From Sphaerolaimus hirsutus (taxonomy: Eukaryota; Nematoda; Chromadorea; Monhysterida; Sphaerolaimidae): a DNA stretch of 64,000 bases. Both the position numbers and the translations under genes were made by a program. The stretch lies in assembly GCA_964036195.1 (NCBI GenBank), contig OZ038450.1, positions 3,598,701 to 3,662,700 of the forward strand, in the 5' to 3' direction. A model generated the notes under the pieces. It was not told the origin of the DNA. It worked only from the letters and a program-made list of their open reading frames with translations, and did no database searches. Below are positions 15,401 to 23,183 of the stretch, one piece after another; within the stretch, counting starts at the first letter, position 1; every line of letters begins with the position of its first letter.

Positions 15401-18400
15401 AATACGTAAAAAAAAACGTAAACGTAAAAAATTTTACACGCAGTATTTGTCATTGTGCTTTGGAAAATACCATTATTTTCACCTTTAGATGGGTCAATCG
15501 CTCCATCTGGTCCACTTTCTGTTGCCAGTGTGGCCAACTGTAACAACTGTTCCAGACCCTGTAAAATGCCTTGTAAAATGTCAAATGGCATGCAAAGTGC
15601 CTAAAGTCATGAAAAATGCCCTGGAAGGTGGCAAATCTTTGCCATTTTGCTGGGCATTTTACATGAGTTTTGACATTCGCATGAAATTTTACATTTTACA
15701 GGGCATCCTACAGAGTCTGGGATTGGCACCAGAAGATGCACTCACCCTGCCAGTTTCAAAACGCGTGCTACTCACAGTTGTTGCAAGTGGTGTCGTCGGA
15801 ATTCATCACAAAAAAATTATAAACGCAAGGCTCCACAAGCAAACAAAAAGGTTTCTGTAGTCAGCATTTGAACACATTTATGAATAAATATGTACCCAGT
15901 ATTCCATGCGTAAGTGCAAGTGTGCAGTCACTTTTTGATACACCCCTTTTTTGTATGTATACATGTTACGTTTATGCAAAAACATAAGGATATTGTTGGC
16001 TGCAGGTTGTGCAGCCCATTTGAACACGTGCACGTGAGCACGATCACAAGTTTTTTTTACGTTTTCCCTAGTACCCGGGTATTTTGGTCAGGAAAACGTA
16101 ACAAAACGTAATGGTATTTTTGGAAAACGTAAACGTAAACGTAAGTATAAATACCCGAATAACCGGGTATTTCGGGTAAACGTAAATACGTTTTTCCAAC
16201 TCTGCTTTAAATGCATTTGAGTTTTCTAGAATGAGATGGTGTCAACTACAGTTGACAGAGACTAAAAGTGACCCATTTTAGGAAATTGAAATGTATTCAA
16301 AGCAGATTTATTAGTTTTTAAAGTTTTAGTTGAAAACTTTTGTGTGCAGAGCCATTTTGTGCATATGTAACGAACCAGTAAAATTGATACATGAATGATG
16401 TACTTCCTTTTTCAAATGTCACATTTACATCCTGTATTGATGAAAATACCAAAAATCACTAGTGTGCATGCACACACTAGTTTTCAACCAAAATGTCGAA
16501 AACTCATAAATCAACTTTGAATGCATTTGAGTTTTCTAGAATGGGGTGTAAGTCAACTTCAGTTGACAGAGATAAAAAATGACTCATTTTAAACAACTCA
16601 ACATCGTTCAAAGCTGATTTATGAGTTTTCGAAATTTTGGCTGAAAACTAGTGTGAGAAAGCACATTAACCAATCACTCTCGGCTCCTCACCAGACAACT
16701 TTTTTCTTTCAGGTTTTGTACTCAATCGTCTCCGGAAACGAACTGGACATCTTTACTTTGGACGAGACCACAGGAGTGTTGATCTTAGAGCGCCCAGTGA
16801 ACAGATACATGCGTTTACGCCCCACTCTGACAATCAAGGCAACCGACAGGCGAGTGAAAATTTGTATAACGAATGAATGTACCTATACTTGGCGGACATC
16901 ACACTTAGGTAGTATGGAAACCTAGTAAAAAAAAATATAATCCATCTGAAAAATGAACCAAAATGTATACAGTTTTTGTCATTATTTCGTTTTTACTATG
17001 GAATAAATTATTATAAAATTTATCACAAGGTATTTTTCTACCTAAGTGTGAACTGTGAGTATAACAAAAAAGTGTCAAAAAATATCATACAAAATCATCA
17101 TATACAAGTTACCAAAAAACCAACCCTCCCCCTTCAGAGGCGAGCCTCCCCAATATTCGGTGGCCACGCTGCACCTGCGCATACTAGCCGAAAACAACCA
17201 GCCCCCAATCCACCTGGCTCCCCTCCATCTGGCCCGGATCAGGGAAGACGCGCCCATTGGCACCGCCCTTTTCACAGTGCGCGCCACCGATCCCGACGAG
17301 GGCGACTTCGGCAAGGTGTCGTACACGTTGCACAGCACCAGCTTCGGCTCCGGCATGGGCTTGGTGCCTGTCACCGAGTTGTTCAGCGTGGATGAGTTGA
17401 CTGGGCAGGTGGTTACCAAGGCGCAGTTCGATTATGAACAGAGCTCTGGGTTTAGGTAAGTGTTTTCGTTTTGCATGGAGTTGATGTGGTTTGTGTTGTG
17501 TTGGGAAAGGTAGTAGACATCAATGTTCGCTGCTGTGCAAATTCCAGCAAAATAATAGTTATGCAAATTTGTAAACCCACAGAAAATTTGTATATCTACA
17601 TCACGTTTATCATTGTAACATACCTATCTGGGAGATTTTTTGTTTAAAAAATACCAGAAAATCTAATATTTTTGTATTTATATTATCCAGGATTTTCAAG
17701 ACATTGTGAATTATAAATTTATTTATTGTATGTTCTTTTGAGAGATTTTCTATGTCTTTGTTTAATTATAGTTTCCCAAATCACGGATTTTTTCAATGCT
17801 AATCACATTACATATTTACTCCTTATGTGCCAAATTCATCCCCGCATTGAAAACACACATTCCATCTAAATTCCGGACCTTCACAGATTTTCCATCCGCG
17901 CCACCGACGGCGGGGGCAAGTACGCGGACACATCGGGCCAGGTGCTCGTGCAGGGCGTGGACGAGTTCGCGCCCGAGTTCGCGCGCCAGCTGTACGTGTT
18001 CGACGTGCCGCTCGAGGGCAAGCCGGGCGACTTGGTGGGCACCGTCACCGCCACCGACCAGGACCAGGGCGCCGACGGACAGGTGCGACTGGGTCAATGT
18101 TTGGCTGGATTCCAAATTTCGATTTCGAAACATTGATTGAAAAGCGTCAGATAAATGGCGCCAGCAGTATTCCCTACTGCTCAGTGGCACTGCTAAAAAC
18201 ATGGCGCCTGATGCCAGTGTTTACTGTAAATCGGCGCCATCACTTTTGGCGCCAATGATTCCGTTTCACATAAGAATAAACGGCGTAACCCAAGCCATCC
18301 ACCTCGCAGATCCACTACTCGCTGGAGCACTACACGGACTACTTTCACATCAACACCGTCACCGGCGTGCTCACCATCCAGCGCAGCGTCAAGCCGCTTT

Positions 18401-21400
18401 ACAGAGTGCGCAATGTTGCGGATGTTGATTCTGAGGGTGGAGATGTTAAGGCCAGGGTGACTAGGGCTGCGGAACATTTGAGGAGTAGCAGCGGAGATGT
18501 GCAGCCGAAGGATGGCGTTTTTGTACAGGTTTGGTTTGAGTGATGTTTAGATTAGTGGTGGATTAATTTTCGTGTTTACTGAGGATGTTTATTAAAGTTA
18601 CAACAGACTGCTCACTTTTCTACTGTAACCCACCTGAATGAAAAAAACTTTGCAGTGATTTTTTCACCATTATACATTGGTTTCATTATCGATCATTTAG
18701 CACAAAATTTATTACACGCATTGATTCATGAAATAACGGTAAGATTTTATTCAGTAAAATTACTGTGTGTTTCAAATGGGTTGCAAAATCAGACAGCTAT
18801 TCAAAATGATTTTCATCCACACTCAAAACTTCCTCATTCAGGGCTTTTCTTTCACAAAACAAAAAACTTCCCTCACACCACATTCACTTTCCACCAACCC
18901 CAACCCAGGTCCTCCACGCGACCGTGCGCGCGGCCAGCGGGCCCCCAGGCGACCAGCGATCGAACTCGACTCAGGTGGAACTGCGCATCGGGCCGTTCGC
19001 CGCGGCGGGCACCAGGCCGGACGCGTTCAAGCTGAACATACACGTCATAACCGTCGTGTCCGTGGTGCTCGTCTTGTGCTTGGTGAGGTGGGATTTAGTA
19101 TGGCTATTTGATGATTGAGATTTGGGGTTTCAATTTGTTGAGTGATAAAATTCTAGCAAACTTTACTACCGTTTTTTCTTGAAATACTCCCTTGAGTTAC
19201 CCCCCCCCCTAGAAATGACCAATGTCTGAGTGAGCTGTGAAAATAATAACCCTCCCCTTGAATTACCCCCCCCCCAAAAAAAAAAATATTTGCTGGCGAA
19301 ATAACAAACCTGCTGGGGTTATTTCGAGGAAATACGGTAAATATTCTCGGTGAACCGATGTTCCCTGAGAATAGAGAATTCAATTCAATTCACTATAGAC
19401 TTTTCTCAGACTATACAAAGTCAAATGTCAAAGTAGTGAGAAGTAGCGCCTTGTCTGAAGGCACCTTAACACTTGGTGAATTTGGAAATGTCGATTACAA
19501 GGGCACTTCACTCTCAAGTTTCCCAAATGTCCAACAAACCCCAACAACCCCCCAGATCCTAATCCTGGTCTGTCTGGTGTGCATGCTGCGCAACGGTCGC
19601 AACGGCAAAGGCTCGAATACCCCGTCGGTGAGCGCGCGCGGCTCCGCGTGCGCCAACAACAACGCCGTTTTTATGGGATCTTCCAAGCGCGCGTCCAAAA
19701 GAGACACCGCCAGGGCTGGTCGGTTTCGGTGTTTATGTTGTCATAATTCACAATTTTTGAATGAAAACTCATTATGAAACATCTCAAACTCGAACCTACC
19801 GTACCGCACGCGCAGCGTCATCGATTTCCGGTGCGGTGTGCACTTGCGGTGAGCTGCAACGCGATCAGCAGTACCAGCAGCAGCCGGGCACCGGAGCCAG
19901 GGCGCAGTTTGTGTCGGTGCCGGGCGCGCATCGCCACTTGCCCGGCTGCTCGCACGCCAGAAAGGAATTGCCCCCTGGTCCGGGCCCGGCCAGAAATGGC
20001 AGTATGGTGGGTGCAAATGGACTGTTTCTTTTCAATGATAATTCACCCCTCGAATAATTCCTCATTTAGGCATCTGATAAATTTGTTGTGTATAATTAAT
20101 TTGAACAAAAGTGACATGTTGTTTTATAGCATGATAGAAGAATGTTTGAAAATTTCACGAAATAATTATTCCCCCTCTTGGATTGATTCCCCTCAAAAAA
20201 GTATGACGAAAAAAATTCCCCGGGGGTATTATTCAGGCAAAAACGATATTTACAATATGAATAAAAACCTGAAAAATCCATTTCTCTCATCAGACGAACG
20301 GGTCGTGCGGCCACACCCGGCCGCTTTTATCCACCAGCCAGCAGCAGGGCAAATCGAAGGCGAGACACCGGTTGCCGCCGGCGCCGCTGCCGCCCCGCGT
20401 GCCCAGCGACGAGCACTTCGCCCAGCACAGGAACGGCGCCCCGGGCCACAACGGCACCCACGCCCAGCCCTATTCCATGTCGAACTTGAGCAGCGCCAGA
20501 GATAGTGCGCTTTCGCAGCACGATAAACTGGAGGATAGGATGGCCGCTAGCCATCCAGATTCTGGTGGGTTTGTGGAGATTTGCAAAATGGTAGAGAAAT
20601 GGATCCACAAAAATTCCGTCTGTCTAGTGGAGTTATTTTTGTCATCCAGATGTCACTTACACAGACCCTGTAAAATTGCAAACAAGTCTGCCATTTTCTA
20701 TGATTTTTGACACTTCGCATGGAATTTGAAATTTGACAGGGAATCCCCACTACTCAATAAATACCACAGAATAAAAATCACGCATTCCCTCCCCCCAGGC
20801 ATCCACGTGATGGCCGACAATGACGAGCTGGCATCGATCGCCTCGGACCTGCCATCCACCAACGACTACCTCACCAGTTTGGGGGTTACACTCGTTCCCA
20901 CGGGCGGGCAGAACAACCGATACGGCTACCATAACCCATCAGCGGGGGTCTACGAACCCCCCAGGGTACTGAGTGCCCCCAAGCCGCCCGTCACGCACCA
21001 CAACAATAACCACAACGTGAATAGAGTGGTGGCCTTTGGCACCGCCGAGTATGTGGACGCCTCAAATGGTGGCCACAAAAATGGCAATTTGGTCAACGGA
21101 AATGGCGAGAGTATGAGCGATGTGCACGATTTTATCTACTCTAAAGTGAATGAAGTGCTGGCCGAGGGCGAAGGGGACAGAGCTGGCACCAGCAGGTTAG
21201 ATTGGGCCACCAAAAATCTCTGTTGCGTCATTTGCTCAACACCGAATGCCAACAGACACACTAGTTTACCAACATGAAATGTTCGACCATTTTGGTAAAC
21301 TGTTTTGTCAGTAAACAGGTAAACAGTTTACTAAAATGGTCGAGCATTTCATGTTGGTAAACTAGTGTTTGTGAGCCAAATGTGTACCAAAATGTATCGT

Positions 21401-21947
21401 CACACTCCTTGCCAGACCGCTGCCGGACACGCTGGTGCACCCCTCTGCGCTGCGGCAACACGCGGGCGCGCGGCCCAGCGACCAGCTGCCGCCCTTGGAC
21501 GCCCGCCCGCTGGCGCCCCCGTCCTACCAGCCGCTGACGCAGGTGTTCAGCGAGATCAGCAAAATGCGGCAGGACACGTTGCGGCGGCAGAAACGGCCTT
21601 GCGGCGGCGCCGGCGACCCGACTGCAGCTGCGCACGGCGGCGGGGCGACGCTGCACCCCCCTGCGCCGGTGAGCCGCGCGCGCACCAGCCTGGCCGCGTC
21701 CACGTGCAGCGGCGCGTCGCAGCAGCAGCAGCGCGCCAGCGTCGCCTCGTCCAACGGGCAGCCGAACGTGTGGCTGCCGAACTTCGCGGCGACGCCGAGC
21801 GACGGCCCCAGCAGACGGACCACCGTCGACACGATCGGCACGCGGCACGAGCGCGGCGACAGCGGCACCAGGCTGTCCGACGGCACCGACGGGTCCGCCT
21901 CGTACGCGCACCAGCAGAGCGCCGACCAAATCGAGATCAGGATCTGA
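461..21947 (+). CDS. Dachsous-type cadherin, 3' part (37 exons)
   Basis: Large calcium-dependent adhesion receptor; Dachsous cadherins bind Fat cadherins in planar polarity and growth control. Exons read by splice signal and phase: 461-714, 1059-1308, 1741-2164, 2555-2854, 3204-3481, 3563-3637, about 3843-4136, 4289-4438, 4819-5022, 5318-5491, 5572-5691, 5898-6081, 7487-7630, 8544-8759, 9085-9213, 9733-9967, 10246-10348, 10414-10725, 10934-11141, 11253-11500, 11944-12139, 12447-12509, 13031-13215, 13292-13535, 13630-13822, 14084-14308, 14686-14965, 16713-16849, 17138-17455, 17887-18082, 18310-18528, 18909-19082, 19556-19718, 19816-20006, 20294-20564, 20799-21195, 21416-21947. Phases join at every junction; only the start of the seventh exon is doubtful. 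About 18 cadherin repeats run straight into one membrane segment with no EGF or laminin-G domains, which favours Dachsous over Fat. The stop is TGA at 21945. The first exon starts mid-repeat, so the gene continues upstream of the window. Family assignment is confident; orthology to Dachsous is an inference. Confidence 0.85.
1434..1600. mobile_element. Short non-autonomous element, 'accataatttgatga' family, copy 1
   Basis: The stretch with CTACCATAATTTGATGAATA, a GTGATAAAT block, TTCCACAGT and a final TCAGATGGGTTATGG recurs at 10018-10180 in the same orientation. It recurs inverted at 11568-11746 and 16895-17040, and partly at 18610-18755. No coding capacity is present, so it is probably a MITE-type element that has spread through the cadherin introns. 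Confidence 0.6.
2165..2554. repeat. Cadherin intron with an 'acttttactc' repeat
   Basis: The intron holds an AT-rich block (about 2330-2535) built from words such as ACTCACGTTTACTC and TAAAAGTAAAAAATTTAC and ending TACTTTTAACAACTCT. Closely related blocks occur at 23430-23560, 32660-32775, 43195-43680 and 43815-44190. It looks like a non-autonomous repeat with imperfect internal inverted symmetry. Confidence 0.5.
5738..5850 (+). mobile_element. Introner-like element, 3' fragment in a cadherin intron
   Basis: Words such as CACAGGGTCTTACATGACAT and GACATTTTACAGGGTCTTTT match the 3' half of the palindromic family that forms introns in the BTB gene. Only part of the element is present, inside intron 5692-5897, and it does not define the splice sites here. 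Confidence 0.55.
6082..7486 (+). other. Long cadherin intron, no gene seen
   Basis: A 1.4-kb intron between phase-1 junctions. It contains a 'green' inverted repeat at about 6868-6970 (CTCGAATAAGTCCCCC against GGGGGACTTATTCGA, ending GATATACGGTA) and an introner-like element at about 7270-7437. The remainder (6140-6860) shows nothing coding on either strand. Confidence 0.6.
7270..7437 (+). mobile_element. Introner-like palindromic element in a cadherin intron
   Basis: It begins GGGGCAGTCCTACACCCTG, has GTGTCAAATGTCA on the left arm and GGCACTTTGCATGTCATTT on the right arm, and ends CACAGGGCCGCACCCTGACTG. It is the same family as the elements at 28347-28513 and 41198-41488, but sits inside a larger intron rather than forming it. 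Confidence 0.65.
7807..8338. repeat. Foldback element with 'actcatcta' sub-repeats
   Basis: The left arm (about 7815-7920) has several units like CGCTACTCATCTACACCTGC. The right arm (about 8215-8335) carries their reverse complement (GATGAGTAGCGGG, GATGAGAAGTGGG). The outer ends CCACTCAGG and CCCGCTCAGG suggest a possible flanking duplication. The middle (7930-8200) is itself partly self-complementary. It lies wholly inside cadherin intron 7631-8543 and has no coding capacity. Confidence 0.65.
10018..10180. mobile_element. Short non-autonomous element, 'accataatttgatga' family, copy 2
   Basis: Same order of words as at 1434-1600: CCTACCATAATTTGATGAAT, a GTGATAAATTTTGTAATTA block, TTCCACAGTAAAACG and TTCAGATGGCTTATGG. 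It lies in cadherin intron 9968-10245. Confidence 0.6.
11568..11746. mobile_element. Short non-autonomous element, 'accataatttgatga' family, inverted copy
   Basis: The reverse complement of the 10018-10180 copy: ACATCACACTTAGTATGGAA at the left, TTATCACAAGATTTTATTCAT toward the right, then a GCGGTCCGCAG edge. It lies in cadherin intron 11501-11943. Confidence 0.6.
12528..12968. mobile_element. 'Green' inverted-repeat element (ACCGTATTTCCTCGAAATAC ends)
   Basis: Starts ACCGTATTTCCTCGAAATAC followed by a C-rich tract, and ends with a G-rich tract and GGTAATTCGAGGAAATACGG. Internal poly-G/poly-C tracts with TAATTCGAG occur at 12600-12640 and 12870-12950. The same terminal sequences are at 14402-14580, 19165-19335 and 44527-44722. 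More diverged (ATATTCTCGAATA) versions are at 6868-6970, 22303-22615 and 31529-31840. Non-autonomous. Confidence 0.7.
13850..14036 (+). mobile_element. Introner-like palindromic element in a cadherin intron
   Basis: Left end GGGCTACTCCCAGACCCTG with GTGTCAAATGTCATG; right end TCACAGGGGGTCGAGACTACCCC. It starts about 25 bases inside the donor at 13823 and ends before the acceptor at 14083, so most of intron 13823-14083 is this element. Confidence 0.65.
14402..14580. mobile_element. 'Green' inverted-repeat element, short copy
   Basis: Starts ACCGTATTTCCTCGAAATAT and ends GTATTTCGAGGAAATACGG, with C-rich spacer copies of AAAATCAGTACTATGAAAAA repeated twice at about 14435-14475. It lies in cadherin intron 14309-14685. 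Confidence 0.7.
14966..16712 (+). other. Long cadherin intron with three repeat types
   Basis: A 1.75-kb intron with no coding exon. It contains an introner-like element (about 15530-15735), AT-rich 'GTAAACGTAAATACC' blocks at 15300-15450 and 16050-16205, and two related copies (about 15050-15290 and 16265-16660) of a sequence with AAATCACTAGTGTGCATGCA and a TCATAAATCA word. The two copies flank the other repeats. Confidence 0.55.
15530..15735 (+). mobile_element. Introner-like palindromic element in a cadherin intron
   Basis: Left arm TTCCAGACCCTGTAAAATGC and AAAGTCATGAAAAATGCCC; right arm ATTTTACATGAGTTTTGACA and a final AGTCTGGGATTGGCACCAG. It is not positioned at a splice site. Confidence 0.6.
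17456..17886 (+). other. Cadherin intron with nothing recognised
   Basis: A 431-bp AT-rich intron, GTAAGT to CTTCACAG. I see no repeat of the other families, no coding pattern and no RNA gene. Confidence 0.5.
18909..19718 (+). other. Cadherin transmembrane segment split by an intron
   Basis: Exon 18909-19082 ends with a hydrophobic run (HVITVVSVVLVLCL) and exon 19556-19718 continues it (ILILVCLVCML), followed by a basic stop-transfer stretch (RNGRNGK). Intron 19083-19555 interrupts the single membrane span. The intron contains a 'green' family inverted repeat (19165-19335). This fixes the orientation: everything upstream is extracellular and everything downstream is cytoplasmic. Confidence 0.8.
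19165..19335. mobile_element. 'Green' inverted-repeat element
   Basis: Starts TACCGTTTTTTCTTGAAATA with C tracts and ends GGTTATTTCGAGGAAATACG. The left end has drifted more than the right. It lies in the intron that splits the cadherin membrane segment. Confidence 0.65.
20650..20750 (+). mobile_element. Introner-like element, short copy
   Basis: ACACAGACCCTGTAAAATTG at the left and TTTTGACACTTCGCATGGAA, GACAGGGAATCCCC at the right. It is a compact copy of about 100 bp inside cadherin intron 20565-20798. Confidence 0.55.
21257..21373. mobile_element. Near-perfect hairpin element
   Basis: ACACTAGTTTACCAACATGA at the left is repeated in reverse complement at the right (TCATGTTGGTAAACTAGTGT). 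The arms run on through GAAATG(C/T)TCGACCATTTT and meet near 21310. It is about 115 bp long, inside the last cadherin intron (21196-21415), with no coding capacity. Confidence 0.7.
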
Positions 21948-23183
21948 TTGAGACTTTTGTGATCGTTTTTCGGTGATTTTGTGCGCGAGCTTTTGTATTT
22001 TCGAGTCAAAAATGATTGTTATGGCGTGAAATTTTATCGCCTGTTGTGCCAGCTCATTCTGTAGACTTTTTTTCCTATCGTAGCGCGAAAACATTCACAG
22101 AATGTTCCCTTCCACGTTTAAATATGATATTCGTGCTAGATCTCTTTCGCACACATTTCTGTCTTTTTCATTCTGACGTTTTCGTTTTTCTAAAATCGCC
22201 ACAGATGTTGGTTTGATGGTTGCATGTTCAGTGTTCACTTACGAACTGTGATTCTGCCATATTTCTTGGAGTTTGTGAAATTGTGTAAAAAAATAGGTAA
22301 CTACCGTATATTCTCGAATATGTCCTCGGGTTTTCGACAGAGTTTCTTTTACTGGGGTGTTATTCGAGGGGTGGAGTTATTTTCGCCAGAATATAAGGTT
22401 AAATGCATGATCGATATACTGTATGAATGGTATTAGATTAACTGCATGAAACCTATACATATAAATCGATAGTGAACATCAGTTGCAAAAGAATACATGC
22501 TTTTAAAGAACTTTAAAAGCGGAATGACTTTCTCGATGGGTTGGGGTTTTTTCCTCAACCAGCCAAGAGGGGGGGGAGTTTTTCGAGGGGGCCCCTATTC
22601 GAGGATATACGATATTATCGATGTGTACATATACAGATAATAAAGCCAACTAAAAAAGCGCATCCGTGATTGCACAATGTCGAAAAGGCACCGCACATTC
22701 GCACTTGGAAGACATAAAAACTCTGACCCTGCTCACTGGCGACGAAAACAACGCACTTGACACACGAACGCCACTTCGACAACTGAACGGAACGGACTCG
22801 GATCCAAGCCGCGGCTAACCGACTGGCATTTTCTCGAAGAAACCCAGGCCGCAAATTTACATTGTACGTGAGGCGCCCGACACCCGGCCCCAAACCCTGT
22901 AACATGTCGAATGTCTTGCAAAGTGTCAAAAGTCTTGTAAAATGTGATGCAAAGTGTTGAAATTCATGTAAAATGCCCTGGAAAACGTCAAATGGCATGC
23001 AAAGTGTCAAAAGTCATGTCAAATGCAAGCGGTCCAGTAAAACAATTCCCATTTTACGGGTCATTTTGCTTATGTTTTCGACCCTTCGCAATACATTGGA
23101 CTTTTTACAAGGTCCGGAAGTGGCCCCCGAGTGTGCACTCACTCTCGGCTTGCATTCCACCCGACTCCGCCCCCAGCAGCGCG
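21948..23183 (+). other. Interval between cadherin stop and BTB gene start
   Basis: It contains the cadherin 3' untranslated sequence (no clear AATAAA seen), a diverged 'green' inverted repeat at about 22303-22615, a GC-rich stretch at 22640-22885 conserved in copy 2 (possible promoter or 5' untranslated exon of the BTB gene), and an introner-like element at about 22885-23130 immediately before the BTB start. The last element may form a 5' untranslated intron. This is inference from position only. Confidence 0.45.
22885..23130 (+). mobile_element. Introner-like palindromic element upstream of the BTB start, copy 1
   Basis: Left end CGGCCCCAAACCCTGTAACA with repeats of GTGTCAAAAGTC; right end TTTTTACAAGGTCCGGAAGTGGCCCCCGAG. 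It is matched at 32110-32356 in the duplicate block. It lies 54 bases before the proposed ATG at 23184. Confidence 0.65.

Larger units (their letters stand above)
461..18528 (+). other. Cadherin ectodomain: calcium-binding linkers
   Basis: The repeats are recognised by the linker motif DxNDNxP and by DxD/LDRE-type strands. Clear linkers lie near 571-603 (DVNDNAP), 1214-1245 (DENDNEP), 1972-1998 (DVNDNKP), 2677-2706 (DENDNEP), 4357-4386 (DENDNAP), 5362-5390 (DINDNRP), 8607-8635 (DENDNSP), 9757-9780 (DQDDNAP), 10417-10440 (DINDNPP), 12450-12475 (DVNDNMP) and 14836-14862 (DYNDNVP). Degenerate linkers lie near 5966 (TDNAP), 11410, 13340 (DENEHAP), 13780, 17170 (ENNQPP) and 17955 (DEFAP). Losses of the Asp/Asn ligands cluster toward the membrane-proximal end, so those junctions may bind less calcium and be more flexible. 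Confidence 0.75.
19816..21947 (+). other. Cadherin cytoplasmic tail exons
   Basis: Four exons (19816-20006, 20294-20564, 20799-21195, 21416-21947) encode about 460 residues of Gln/Pro/Ser/His-rich, mostly disordered tail. More ordered patches are an acidic patch near 20815-20875 (DNDELASIASDLPS) and a short segment near 21525-21570 (YQPLTQVFSEISKM). They are candidates for partner binding, because Dachsous-type tails recruit cytoplasmic polarity proteins. I recognise no named domain. The last 453 bp of the final exon are repeated at 30721-31173. Confidence 0.65.

Noticed and set aside
15289..15860. Possible extra cadherin exon around 15715-15830
   Set aside because: The frame (LAPEDALTLPVSKR) overlaps an introner-like end, has no cadherin motif, and exons 14686-14965 and 16713-16849 already join in phase.
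21261..22094. A 277-codon minus-strand frame over the last cadherin exon
   Set aside because: Arg/Ala/Val-rich antisense of a GC-rich exon; the plus strand holds the spliced cadherin tail and stop.
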